Counted from the first letter of the stretch, positions 1 to 11,196 are shown. The stretch is 64,000 nt of DNA from Mikania micrantha (GCA_009363875.1 CM018680.1:70695139-70759138), one strand, 5' to 3'. A program made the numbers and translations. The notes: a model not told the origin generated them from the sequence alone.

Positions 1-226
1 TATCCTGATTTTTTTTCTCCCCAGTCTCACAAGTTCAAATTTTATTTTTTCTTTTTGTTTTCTTTCAATTTCATTTATAACATAATTTAGTTTTCCTTTT
101 AAATTTGTAACATTTCATATTTAATAAAATCAAAATGAAGTGCTGTTCAATTTTTTCCGTCTACATTCCAATAAATATTTTACTATATATAAATAAAGTA
201 TTTTACATAAACAGAAGTAATAATAC

Positions 227-2002
227 CTCCACTGTCAAAACACCAACTGTTGCAAGTAGTCCAATTTCAGCAGCACCAAGTCGTTCTTCAGCTTTAAGTA
301 CAACATCATCTTTACGTACGTCACATCCCTATTAAACAATGTTTTTATTTGATTATCGTATTGCAAAGCTCATTAAGATCTTCCAGAGAACACAATTGCA
401 AAACAAGATTTTATATTTCTGGCCTTCAACATAATTAACTAGCAAGAGTAGTAAAAATAAACAGTTTATTACCACAGGACGAATGTCAACTCCTGCATTG
501 ACTTTGACCAAAATGCGTACTCGTTTTGGTTCAGATGAAGCAGTTTCAACTCCTTCAGTATCTTCTACTTGCACAACTGCATCTGCTCCATCAGGTATAG
601 GTCCTGATAGAGCAAAAAAAGCATTTTAGCACAAATGAGGATATACAAAAAGATAACTTTTTTTCAGAAAATATATAGAGAGAGAGAGAGGGAAAGGATA
701 AAAAAAACCTCACTAAATGTGCAATAATTCTAAATAACCCGTCAATATCAAGCCAAATATTTGATTTTTTTAACATCATTGTAAACACATTTAGAACACT
801 TTCTTATTTTATGAGTTTGCATAAATTCATCACCGTTTGAGAGTTAACATCGTTGTAAATTAAACTCATAAAATAAGAAAGTGTACTAAATGTGTTTACA
901 ATGATGTTAAAAAAATCAAAGATTTGGCTTGATATTGACGGGTTATTCGGGTAATTGCACATTTAGTGGGTTATGTATATATATATATAAAAGATATAAA
1001 GATTAACCTCCAGTTGTAACATATGCAACAGTTCCAGGAGTCACTGTCACATTAAGACCGTCATTTCCTGCTCTTGATTCAGTAATTATGATATATTCAC
1101 CAGGACCATCTGCAGCAATCACAGCATATCCGTCCTGCAAATTTACCACAGTCAAAACAAGAGTTCCAAAAAACAAAGATAAAATCACGAAAAGCAACCA
1201 TTTTCCCGAATGTGTTATACCGATATAGCCATGTCATATAAAAATAGCATCAATGGCCATATGATACGAGCCAAATAATTCGCGCATCACATGGCTATAG
1301 AAGTTATAACACACCTGAGAAAAAGGCAAATTTTGTGGTTATCTATAACGCAAACCACAGGCTTCACTTTATGATCTGTCCAACAACAATTCAAAAGATA
1401 TATCTACAAGTTTATGATCCATCTGTCCCAAAAACAGGAATCCAAGTTTGATTTACGAGTGTTGAATTAAGTTTATATATCTCACTAGTCACTTCATATA
1501 TGTGATCATACTATCTGGACAGTTAACAACATGATCTGTATAACATAGGTATTAGAATGGAACAAAACAAGCATATCATCATGTTCAAATTTAAAGATAA
1601 ATCAGAATCCTTATTCCTATGAAGAATGTAGTCTCATGACTACAAATTGCCACACTAGTCATCGGATCTAATTGGTGTAAAGCTGAAAAACCTAGAAAAA
1701 TTGCCAGTCAAATCTTAAATTTAGAGACGTACGATGTCGTACGCATATTTCGCTTGTTTTTCAGTTATCGAAGGCTTTCGATTGTGGATCATTTCAACCG
1801 ATTAACAAGTAGTTAAAGAGTGATAGAGAGAGTTGTAACGGACCTTGACGGAAGCAGGATATGGAGGAAGAGGATCGGGAGCTCGGACTTCTTGAGCCAA
1901 AACCATGCCAAAAGCATCGTCAATGGCCACCGTCGCCGGCGGCAACCGCTTCGATGAGTCCAACACTATCCGCAACGCTTCTTCTGCTGAAATCATTTTC
2001 AC
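227..2002 (-). CDS. CNX1: Molybdenum insertase CNX1, exons 1-4 (gene runs off the left edge)
   Basis: CNX1 carries out the last steps of molybdenum cofactor synthesis in the cytosol; its N-terminal E domain (bacterial MoeA-like) inserts molybdate into adenylated molybdopterin. Four exons can be placed with GT-AG borders and a consistent frame: 1844-2002, 1008-1134, 473-603 and 227-328, giving 173 residues. Exon 1 encodes RAPDPLPPYPASVK, exon 2 starts DGYAVIAADGPGEY and contains ESRAGNDGL, exon 3 starts PIPDGADAVVQVEDT, exon 4 contains LGAAEIGLLATVGV. All match plant CNX1 E-domain start as I know it. The start at 2002 (MKMISAEEAL) is the first Met; 1996 is an alternative. The rest of the E domain and the C-terminal MogA-like G domain lie left of position 1. 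Intron 1 (1135-1843) shows nothing else; intron 2 (604-1007) holds a foldback element. Seen: exons and motifs; family role: established. Confidence 0.93.
711..968. repeat. Foldback (MITE-like) inverted repeat in CNX1 intron 2
   Basis: Two arms of about 105 bp (711-817 and about 863-968) are near-perfect reverse complements around a short centre. The element opens CACTAAATGTGC and closes GCACATTTAGTG. The CACTA/TAGTG tips resemble CACTA transposon ends, but flanking 3-bp sequences (cct, ggt) do not form a direct duplication, so the superfamily is undecided. A transcript would form a long hairpin inside the intron. Confidence 0.75.
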
Positions 2003-2111
2003 TTCACGGTCTTGGTTGTGCTTCGAGCTTTTTCTATCTTTATCTTATTTTGTCAAACGAAAATTTATAGAAAAATAGTTGATTAAAACTTAGAATATGA
2101 TAACTTGTAAG
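2003..2111. other. CNX1 upstream region left of a transposon
   Basis: Only about 110 bp separates the CNX1 start codon from the Harbinger-type terminal sequence at 2112. No clear TATA box was found. The native promoter is therefore either very short or uses transposon sequence. Confidence 0.4.
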
Positions 2112-2560
2112 GCTATCCCCACCGCGCACCTCCCACCCGTCGTGCGCACTTCCTTCCCTGCGCACTTTCTCATGTGCGTTCAAGTGCAAAAAAGGTGGGG
2201 CCTATCTGAATTAAAAAGCAATTTTATTTAAAATAAAACATGTAAGGCATTTTAAAATAAAAGTGGTGATGTAGAAGAGAGAGAATGCATGTAGGAAGGA
2301 TGTGTTGAAGTTAAAAAAATGAGAGATAATGCATGTGAGAAGAAAGAGTAAAATGCTGATGTGGCAGTAATGACTAAGACTATCCGCAATGCTACATCAA
2401 CATTTACCACATGCAGTCCTAGTCATCACTGTCACATTAGCATTTTATTCTTTCTTTCCACATACATTCTCTCTCCTCTTTTTAAATCCAACACATCATT
2501 CCCACATGCATTCTCTCTCTTCCACATCACCATTTCATTTTCTATTTTTCTTTTAAACAA
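2112..2560. repeat. Subterminal inverted repeat of the Harbinger element
   Basis: The reverse complement of about 2240-2368 matches 2415-2545: both read through GTCATCACTGCCACATCAGC-like sequence, then CATTTTACTCTTTCTT, two CATGCATTCTCTCTC blocks and a pyrimidine-rich end. The centre at 2373-2414 contains GACTATCCGCAATGC, which resembles the outer terminus GGCTATCCCCACC. This suggests either one element end inserted next to another of the same family, or a foldback end. A third related copy is at 19183-19403. Confidence 0.65.
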
Positions 2561-2790
2561 ATGATTTTTTAATGTAAAAACATATTTAATAAATAAATAT
2601 AAAATATAATTAAATAATTAAAAAAAAGAAAAATAAATAAATAAAAATTAAAATGGCATTACATAAAAAGAAATTACATTTTCCTAAAAAATAAAATAAA
2701 AATACTTAAAATTAAACTACACCTAAAATTAAAAATAATAAAAAAACTTAAAGAAAACAAGACGACAAAAATTAAGTTTTTCTATAAAAT

Positions 2791-4081
2791 CTACTCTTGA
2801 TTAGCTTGCCTAAGATTCCAAAGATGTTCCATAAGATCGTTGCGCAGTGTGATATGAGTATCTTTGCTTCGTAAGGATTTAAATCTCTGCAGATAGTTTG
2901 CAAATTCAGCCGATGCACCTTCATTATAACTTGATGGTTCAGGCTCGTGTTCTTCAGGGGACCAATTAGTTATCGCATGACCTTCATCTTCTACAATCAT
3001 ATTATGTAGAATGATACATGCATGCATTATATCACCCTTGCTTGGAGGACATCAAATGCTCGTTCAACATCCTTTCGACAAGACTCATGTCGTCGCTTAT
3101 AGTATTGCATTTTAAGATTATTGTTTGGAGGATAAACAAAACTCTTTACCAGTGTTGACCATTATGGGTAAATGCCATTTGCAAGATAGTATCCCTGCGT
3201 GTACTCATGCCCGTTCACCGTAAAGTTACACTGTGGTGCATTCCCTTCAAAGATTTGATTGAATACCGGTGATTGATTAAGAACATTGATATCATTGTTT
3301 GAACCTGCCACTCCAAAGAATGCATGCCAAATCCAAAGGTCGTGTGATGCCACAGCCTCTAGCATTATGGTTGGATAACCATGATCACCTCGAGTATATT
3401 GCCCTTTCCAAGCCGTTGGGCAGTTTCTCCAACCCCAATGCATACAATCTATGGTCCAAGCATTCCAACAAACCCATGTTTTTAAGAATGCCGCTGTAGC
3501 AACCGTTGAATGTCATCTTGGTTAGGCCTTCTAAGATATCGTGGTCCAAAAACCTCAACAATAAACCTACAGAACTTGTGTAGACATTCGATGGAAGTGC
3601 TTTCAGCAATGCGTATGTACTCATCACATTGATCAGCTGATGCACCATAAGCCAACTGACGAATAGCACTTGTACATTTTTGTCTTGGTGAAAGACTTTT
3701 TACACCAATAGCATCATATCTTTGTGTGAAATAATTAAAATGTTGACAACTTTCTGGTTTAGAGATTTCTTCAACAATGCGATTAAAAAGACGTAGGCTC
3801 ATCCGGAATCTTCGTCTAAAGAAGCTTTCATCGTACATTGGCTCTGGAGCAAAGTAATCGTTCCACAAACGGGTGTCTCCATCTTTCAGACCTCTATTTA
3901 TGTATTTTCGTTTGCCCTTCTGTCTAGAAGAACTTCCTTCTTGTGAATCAACATCATCTTCAACATCAAGTGCAAACAACTGCATCGTTATTTTTTCAAC
4001 ATCATCGGAAATGAGAGTTTGAAAGTATTGAGACAAAATCATCGTGATGTTTTGTGAGACTTCTTCATCATCTGAACTCAT
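2791..4081 (-). pseudogene. Harbinger (DDE_4-type) transposase, broken
   Basis: Starting at MSSDDEEVSQ (4081), the protein shows the family's N-terminal half (FFRRRFRMSLRLFNRIV) up to LLQRHS. It is then interrupted by an in-frame TAA near 3485 and a one-base loss near 3440. It resumes with the region of the first catalytic Asp (DCMHWGWRNCP), the second Asp (SNNDINVLNQSPVF), a stop after NGIYP, and the CRKDVERAFDVLQAR block with the catalytic Glu. About 20 residues are missing before the C-terminal IMHACIILHNMIVEDE (IIL... at 3027 and below). Acts as a transposase in intact relatives; here no single reading frame covers it. Recognition is by family motifs; breaks are directly seen. Confidence 0.85.
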
Positions 4082-4159
4082 TTTGAATTGTATAGATAAG
4101 TGTTTGAGGAAAAGAAATTTGTGTGTGTTGAAAATGGTTATTCTAGATAGGTATTTATA

Positions 4160-4235
4160 GCCGTTGAGAAAACTAGCCGTTGAGAAAACTAGCCGTTAGA
4201 AAACTAGCCATTGGGAGAAAACTAGCCGTTGTACT
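4160..4235 (+). repeat. Short tandem repeat upstream of the transposase
   Basis: Four imperfect copies of a 16-19 bp unit, AAAACTAGCCGTTG plus spacer, lie 80-155 bp upstream of the transposase start. A related AAACTAGCCGTTTTTT sits at 18953, just past the end of LTR-A, supporting a second piece of the same transposon family there. Possibly transposase binding sites or promoter elements (inference). Confidence 0.6.
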
Positions 4236-4628
4236 ACACTTTCCTAAACATTAATCTTCCATTTCATAAAAAGAAATTACATTTAAAAATAAAAATACAT
4301 AAATCATAAATAGACATAACAATAAATTAATCTAAACATTTTACTAAAATTAATCTAAACATGACGACTGGAGCCGTATTTCTAGCGGATTTGCTCGCAC
4401 ATTGCCTCGTGTTCAGCTCGTTGAAATGGATTCATGTTAGCGGTGTTTATCGATTCTATGCTCGAATTTTTCAATTGCTTCACACTTAGCACGATTGGTC
4501 GAGGATATCTCATCAATGAGCTTCCTTAGGTCGTACTCAGATGGCTCTATTCCTGCTTTGTCTTTAGTTTAGCTATGGCTTTGGCTTTGGCTTTGTCCCC
4601 TCCCAATTGGACGTGTTGTAGTAACCTG

Positions 4629-5319
4629 CTAAAGTTGAACTTCAAAGTCTTTTTTATGAATATCTTCATGTGATATTGCGATTTCAAGATTCTCACCAAA
4701 GTTGGCATCAGAAGCAGAGCTCGTATACGCCCCCGAGCTGCTAGTTTTTGTTCTTTTAGGTGGTTGAAAGCCATGAATATGAGTAGCAGAGTTGTACTTA
4801 CCATGCTCTTTAACAACATTCCATACATGTTCATATGTGAAAGCAGCAGAAGTCTTGTTGGATGGATCGTGAATGTACAACTGTCGAGCTTCTAGGATGT
4901 ACTGGTCGTCTGACCAACCATTTCTGTAACGAGACTTGACTTGTAAGAACAACTCATTAGATTTATTCAACTTAGATTTAAACATATGCCAGTGACTTCT
5001 TAGATTATGAGCATCTCTTGGAATTGAAGGTTGACTTTCATTGTAGTATTTTTCAATCTTACTACAAAAAGCATCTACATTTTGGTTGTTACTAGTGATT
5101 GGATTCTCATAAGTTATAATCATAGCTTGTGCAAGCAACACCTCATCACTTTGTGGCCACTTTTGAAGACACGTCTTGGTTGGTTGCTCGTCATTCTCAG
5201 TCACCATCTTGCTTGGTTTTTTCGTCTTTTTTGTGGCCTTTCCTTTTGACGGCGATTCCACATGTTCCTGAGTTGGTAGAAATTGAGTTTGATGCATTTG
5301 AGACGTTTTTTGATATTGT
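4629..5319 (-). pseudogene. Harbinger partner protein (Myb/SANT-like), 5' end removed by LTR insertion
   Basis: The frame is open from 5327 to 4629. It contains a trihelix/SANT-like region (WPQSDEVLLAQAMI, about residues 58-150) followed by FTYEHVWNVVKEHGKY and PPKRTKTSSSGAYTSSAS, as in the Harbinger ORF that helps the transposase enter the nucleus and bind DNA. The first apparent Met (5325-5327) lies inside the LTR, which starts at 5320; the QTQFLPTQEHVESP stretch normally follows a longer N-terminus. So the native start has been lost to the insertion, not simply unannotated. Confidence 0.8.
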
Positions 5320-6395
5320 TGTAACATTAGTGCTGGAATTGTACCGAAACAGTGATCGCAACAGTGTCATGAACAATAATCAGGTACAAACTTTATGGTA
5401 TTACAGTGTATTTCATATTCATATCGTATATCATCATCATTTCATGTAACAAACAGTGAATTCAAAATCATTACAGAGAAACAAAAATCATAAAACATGG
5501 TTCGTCAGTCAGATAATTATCTGGCAATATAGAACCATCATGTGATTATGTGTTAGGAATTATTATGTATAAACGTATGTGAGGGTTTACAGAACAAAAC
5601 AACACGGATGTTGTTACGTGAATGCTAAATTGATTGATTATTCGTATATGTGACGATCTGTACGAATATATCTGAAAGTTTAACGTTCTGAATGATGTCT
5701 GATAATTAGAAAACAATATTGAAAAGTATAGTTATTGTCGTGTTCGTACGGGTGACGATTCGAACGACTACGCGTGACAACTGTACAATTCTATTTCAGA
5801 CAATAAATTAAATAATTTGGAAAATTTTAAATAAATGAAAGATATTTAGTTAATTTATTAGGAATCACAACCTAAGTTGATTTTATAAACCTTATTTTAA
5901 AACCGAGTCGTTTAGTTACGAAAACTACGAACAAACCGACGTTTTACGCGAAACCGAACGAACCTGGACATAACCGGGTATTTTTGAAACATTTAATGAT
6001 GCATTTATTTCCCCCAACCACCACCACCAACTCATTTTCACCCCCCAAAATTCGTCACCCTCTCTCTAGCTCTCTCTCTCTTTAAAAACCCCAACTTCTC
6101 TCTACAAATTCTTGAGCATATCTCATCGGATTCAAGTGTTCTTGGAGTCAAAACAATCATCTCGTCACGTAGATTACGAAAGTACAAGGAGTTTAAGCTT
6201 TCATCCACTGATTTTGAGGTAAATCCTAGTTTTATTTTCGGTTTTTGTGTGTGTAACCCCGTCTCTTATACCCTACGTGGTTCTAGCCGACTTAACACTT
6301 CAAAGACACTAAGATAAACTATTGTAGACGATTAGGAAGGTAGGATCGAAACTGCAACAGGTTAAGATCGATGATAGGGGTGATGATACAGGTTC

Positions 6396-6950
6396 GTGAG
6401 GGGAATAGGAGTCGGCCGAACCTTTTCTTTCAAAAGAAGACTCAGATGCACGAACCTAGGGTTTCCTTGCCTACCTAGCCGAACCTTCATCAGCCCCTGC
6501 ATAGGAACCGAACGAACCTATGAAACCCACGAACCTTGGGCGAGCACCGAACCCATGTTGGCCGAACCAATTTCCCTTAAGCGAACCTTGTCCACTGCGA
6601 ACCTACTAAACCCTAAACCATCTAGCAACGGGGTGGCGAACCTGCAACCAACGAACCCTTGTGCATGGCAGCGAACCCACCAGAATGCAACGAACCTTGC
6701 ATGTCAAGAAACCAGAACCGAACCTCTCTTCATGTTAGCCGAACCCAAGGGCCACGAACCCTAGGACCCCACGAACCTAGTAAAGCAAAACACATAGCTC
6801 CACGAACCTTTCATGGGGACGAACCTTGGCTAGATAAAACTCCATTTTTGTTGCGAACCTTAACTTTGAGACCTAGCCGAACCCATGGAGACCTATGAAC
6901 CAATGAAGGCCGAAGCTATCAAAACGGCCGAACCTTTGGGTATTCTTCCA
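6396..6950 (+). repeat. CGAACC array in LTR-A
   Basis: About 22 copies of CGAACC, usually as CCGAACCT or ACGAACCT, lie in about 550 bp, spaced irregularly at 12-40 bp. The sequence between them is not repetitive. It lies immediately downstream of the putative splice donor of the LTR leader. Confidence 0.8.
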
Positions 6951-7942
6951 ATAGGTTCGCTGCCATAGTTTGTAACCCACCTAATTATTACAAAGACCCT
7001 TAAGTCTTCCCACGTGCATGTGGATTAATCATGTGTGTGGGCATGGGGTGAATTAAGTAACAAAGGATTAAGGTTTTAAAGAAAAGTGGGTTTCAAATAT
7101 CATGTTACTAATCTAAATGCTTAAGGGTGAGGAGGGGTAATCTTGAATTGGTTATCTTCTTATAATAAGGGTTGGAAATTGTTTAACACATGGGAAATTT
7201 ATATGAGCTCATGAGGACCAAAACAAAAGTCTAAAGGAGGAAGTGTTAATTTAATTATTAACACTAACCTAGGAAATGTCTTAACATGGATAATTAACTT
7301 AGATGGTGTAATTATCTATGTAGGATTATTCAAAGACTTGAGTTGTAATCATTTGGAATCAAAGACTAGCAAAGGGCCAAAGTGGGCCTGATGGGCCAAC
7401 TAAGACCCATCATAAGTTAAAAGCCTTTTTCATTTAAATTGATTAGGATTTAATAAAGGAAAATGATTTATAAGTTTTAATAAATTAAAACAAATGGACA
7501 TGACTTAGCATTTAAATTAAAGTAGATTAAGTTTAAAAACATGTTATCCAGAAATGGTAATAATAGATCATGGGAGTTGGGATAATAACGGGTAATAAGT
7601 TAGAATACCTTAGATGAAATCATAGAAACACCTTAGTAACATAGGACATTTAGTTGCACACCGAGACCAAACCTTAGATACGACGACTAATACGTATACT
7701 TATCGTATTACGACCTGAGATTTTGTGATTATTAATATTGACACATTATTTGATGATTATCACTGTTACTGGTATGCATGTTTATAACATATTATACGCG
7801 TAAACCATGGGAAGTTTAGTTGTAACTCAACTAAGCAGAACCAGAGAGTTTATCGCAGTTATATTGTTGATGATTATGGATTTGATTTGGAAATGGAAAG
7901 GGGATTTAAGTTGGTTGTTGTTTGGTTACTAAACATAGTCAA

Positions 7943-8057
7943 GGACACATGGTCATGGTTTATCGAAATAGCGGTGGGACGGTGGCTAGGGCAGTTGCGA
8001 CTGACCCTTACATATGCCCTATACATATGCATATTTCGGTCTATCATGGATGTGTCA
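7943..8057 (+). repeat. Structured module X, copy 1
   Basis: The core GGTGGGACGGTGGCTAGGGC is followed by CAGT-TGCG-ACTG and CATATGCCCTATA. The flanking arms pair over roughly 25 positions: GACACAT (7944-7950) with ATGTGTC (8050-8056), and CGAAATA (7964-7970) with TATTTCG near 8032-8038. Confidence 0.7.
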
Positions 8058-9064
8058 GTGACTTGGGTTTAGTGGGTTTTGGTTTGGGAAGATAACATTA
8101 AAGTTAATAAAATAATGGAAGTGTAACTGGAACTAATTACGCGATGGTGAGGTTACGAACACAATGTAAACGCGAATATAAATTCAGAAATATTAACCTT
8201 ATAAAAGTATTCGCGTGGGTGACGATTCACGCGAATATAATTATTGAGAATAATATTCTGAAATAATATTCCTTAAATAGTAAATCGAATCGAAATACGG
8301 TACGAGCGTTGGATTCGCAAAGGTGATGATCTTTACGAATACGTACTTGAGTCACACGTTTCGACGAGAAATAATAATATCTAACGATATTAAATTAACA
8401 AATGAAAACTTAAAATATTTTTTAGGAATCACAATCTTAAACAAAAACGAATGAATTAAATTATTTAACTAATTAATATAAAAATTAAACGGTTATACTT
8501 CATTTGAACGATTTTATTTAAAATCCATTTTTTTTATTATAACAAAACATGATTAGTTTAATACTTAATTGTTTTAAATCTAATTACGATAAAAACCGAG
8601 CATAACCGATCATTGATTATATGTTATCGCGATAAAAACGGGATCGGGCACGCGGGTATAATATGCGATATAAGAAAGAGGTTCTCCTCTTTCTTTCTCA
8701 TTTCACCAAATCTCTTTCTCTCTCTAAAGCTTAAAAACGCCACCCCACTCTCTCTCTAACTTCTCTCTACGATTCCTCCTTCGTTACTCGACGAAATCAC
8801 GATATCTTGGCGGCTACGAGTTCGTGTGATCAAGGAGAACAAGAAAGTACAAAGAAATCTTACGCTTGGTCGATCTTTCAAGGTAAATCTGAAGCTTTAT
8901 ATTCGGTTTTAATACAAATCATGAACCTTTAGTTTTCTATGTGTTATAATCGATTTTTGGAACTTGTAAGACATTAAAACGAGTTAATATGAGTGGGTTA
9001 GGATTTCTTGGTTCGAAACTATAACAGAAAACGCAGATGGTGATGATCAGTTGGAAGCTATAGG

Positions 9065-9500
9065 TTCGTGGGTGGCCTACATACTGGCCGAACCTTCATT
9101 CACGAGAGGATAAGGTGGCGAACCTTAGGGGCGGGATAAACCTGCTGGATCCCACGAACCCTTCCCTGGCCGAACCCTGGACAGCCGAGCCTTGCATCGA
9201 CGAACCCTGGAAGTTAGACCGAACCTTGAGCCTCGCGAACCTGCATGACACTCGGCGAACCTTTTAGCCGGTGGAACCTATGAGCCCCGAACCCTACCAT
9301 GAGGAACGAACCCTAGCAGCCGAACCTAAAGGTTCGTGGGCTGCTAGGGCAACGAACCTAAGGATTGGAACGAACCTTTATACGCTGACATAGCCGAACC
9401 ATGAACCACACCCTCGACAACGAACTTAGACCTTTACGGGCGAACCATTGGCCGAACCATGCTTGGTCGAGATATACCAGCCGAACCTATGCATAAAAGT
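9065..9500 (+). repeat. CGAACC array in LTR-B
   Basis: About 20 copies of CGAACC or GAACCT occur within 435 bp, directly comparable to the LTR-A array although the intervening sequence is different. The truncated 3' LTR retains only the final copy (15690-15722). Confidence 0.8.
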
Positions 9501-10313
9501 GACATAGGTTCACTGCATCCATGAGAGAAAAACACGATTTTATTTCGATTAACTAAGGGTTAAGGGTAATTGAGGCTAAAGTTATAGTGTATGAACATGC
9601 ATGCATGGATGACTATAAGATGCCATCTTTCTAACATGATAACCAATTTAAGTTTGACATTTTTATAAAATAAATGTGTATGAAGATAACTTAAAAACTA
9701 ATCTCTTAATTCTTGACGATGATTTTAACAACTTTGAGAAAGGTGGCCGGTTGATTGAGCATGCATGTATGTATAAGTATGGAATAAGTGGGATTACCAT
9801 CTTTACACATATATATACATATATGTGAGTGTGTGCATGGGAGTCCAAAAATTTATTTAACTTAGATGATGGTAAAGGAGCTAGCAAATTAAACTATAAA
9901 AGCATGACGACTAGTTATAAAATATTGGTGGAATTATTTTAACTTAGATACAACAAACTAAGTTAATGACACAACTAATAAATGGAAGAAAACACGTTGT
10001 AATAATCAATCGAAATGAAATGTTTATGCTTACAAATTTGAACGCATATAAACTACAGGTTGATTGAGTTACTTTTGATTTCACAATACGCGAGCGCGCA
10101 TCATACTAAAACACTAATTCTAAGGACTCAGGTGAGTTCTCGTAACCTCCCTTTCTTTAAACTGTTTTGTTTTAAAACTCGGAGGTGAAGCATGTATACC
10201 AAATTAAATATTATTTGATAACACAAGGTTAATACCTGTTTATCAATATGATATTCACATTTAAAATTTTCATTATTTATGGATTGTCTCTTACATTTAT
10301 ATATCCGTGTAAA

Positions 10314-10570
10314 CATTGTCATTGACTTCGGTCAATAACAATGATTACATGTATTGTCACAAACTCCGTGAATCATCGCCTTTAACTTCGGTTAATTGCT
10401 TTGACATCATGTATTGTCACGTGGATGGTTTCCACTCCGTGAATCATTGCCTTTAACTACGGTTAATTGCTTTGACTTCATGTATAGTCACATGGTTAGC
10501 TACCACTCCATGGATCATGTTTTTGACTTATGTTAATTACATAATGACCATGTATAGTCACATATATCAT
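10314..10570 (+). repeat. Tandem UNCG-tetraloop hairpins in LTR-B
   Basis: Three to four units of 60-73 bp. Hairpin 1 (10314-10343) has arms CATTGT/ACAATG and ATTGAC/GTCAAT closed by TTCG. Hairpin 2 (10382-10395) is TTAAC-TTCG-GTTAA. Hairpin 3 (10453-10466) is TTAAC-TACG-GTTAA. Unit 4 (about 10524-10545) is decayed. The same array recurs at about 16527-16783 in the 3' LTR. Confidence 0.7.
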
Positions 10571-11184
10571 TTGAGAATATTGATGTTGAGATTGATTGAA
10601 TGGTTATGTGGTTGATTATCTATGATTGACTATGACTGATTGGATATGTGATTATGTGTTTGTGTATGTGTTTGATTGTTGAGTTTGGAGATTTGTTGGA
10701 TTATCTCATACAGGTATTCTGGTGGATTTTCTCAGAAAATCATAAGCATTTATACTCGTTTTATACAAACTTTTTATAAAACCATTTTAAACTTAAACTT
10801 TTAAATTCATTTTATAAAACCTTTTAAGTATAAAAACTTGTGATTACTCACCAACTACTTAGTAGTTGACACTTGATTTTCCTACATGTTTCAGGTAATG
10901 AAGCACAGTAGGTTGAGGATGAAGAACTCAAACTTTTGGACATCATCATATAGGATCTTGGACTTAGCTAATTAACTGAAATTCTGGCGAATTGAATTTA
11001 GTTAGATAGCTAATTCTTTTTGTAATTGATGTAACTATTTCATGATGAACATGATTTTTGTGTAATTAATTTCGTTGATTGAATGTTATATGATGATTTG
11101 ATTTAGATGCCCACGAGCTTTGAATAATCTACACATCCCTCGTGGCATCCCGACGTTTTCGCCATCGGTCGGGGTGTTACAGAT

Positions 11185-11196
11185 TGGTATCAAAGC
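11185..11196 (+). promoter_or_regulatory. Primer binding site of gypsy B (initiator Met tRNA type)
   Basis: TGGTATCAAAGC starts three bases after the LTR end. The usual plant initiator-Met site is TGGTATCAGAGC, so there is one mismatch. This fixes the 3' border of the 5' LTR. Confidence 0.85.

Larger units (their letters stand above)
2112..5319 (-). mobile_element. PIF/Harbinger DNA transposon, degenerate and cut by a gypsy LTR
   Basis: The element has the two-gene plan of plant PIF/Harbinger transposons: a DDE transposase (2791-4081) and a Myb/SANT partner (4629-5319), both on the minus strand. The left terminus starts GGCTATCCCCACCG. The right terminus is missing because a gypsy LTR begins at 5320, inside the partner gene. 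The transposase carries stops and a frameshift, so the copy cannot move on its own. The stretch 4240-4628 between the genes is AT-rich with no other feature. Confidence 0.8.
5320..8121 (+). mobile_element. Gypsy LTR-A, 5' portion
   Basis: The LTR opens TGTAACATTAGTGCTGG at 5320 and aligns, with clear divergence, to the reverse complement of LTR-C from 23625 down to about 21340. Shared blocks include ATCATGTGATTATGTGTTAG, GTATAAACGTATGTGAGG, TTATTAGGAATCACAACCTA, the TCTCTCTC promoter-like tract near 6060-6110, a splice-donor-like GAGGTAAATC at 6217, and GCACACCGAGACCAAACC near 7655. The remaining 3' part of this LTR is at 17395-18950, separated by gypsy element B. No gene is present. Confidence 0.7.
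8122..11181 (+). repeat. 5' LTR of gypsy B
   Basis: Begins TGTAACTGGAAC and ends GGTCGGGGTGTTACA. A pyrimidine-rich TCTCTCT tract and TTAAAAACGCC near 8700-8735 resemble a promoter. CAAGGTAAATC at 8879 and CTCAGGTGAGTTC near 10128 look like splice donors, and TGTTTCAGGTAATGAAG near 10888 like an acceptor; matching sites occur in LTR-A and LTR-C. The start is chosen because TGTAAC mirrors the terminal GTTACA. Confidence 0.65.

Noticed and set aside
711..968. CACTA transposon call for the CNX1 intron element
   Set aside because: Tips fit, but no 3-bp target duplication; left as a foldback repeat.
6396..6898. Two open frames of 122 and 79 codons in LTR-A
   Set aside because: They exist because CGAACC repeats suppress stops; residues follow the hexamer (RT, EP, NL) and match no family.
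6396..9500. CRISPR-like array for the CGAACC repeats
   Set aside because: The unit is only six to eight bases, spacing is irregular and the sequence is a plant LTR.
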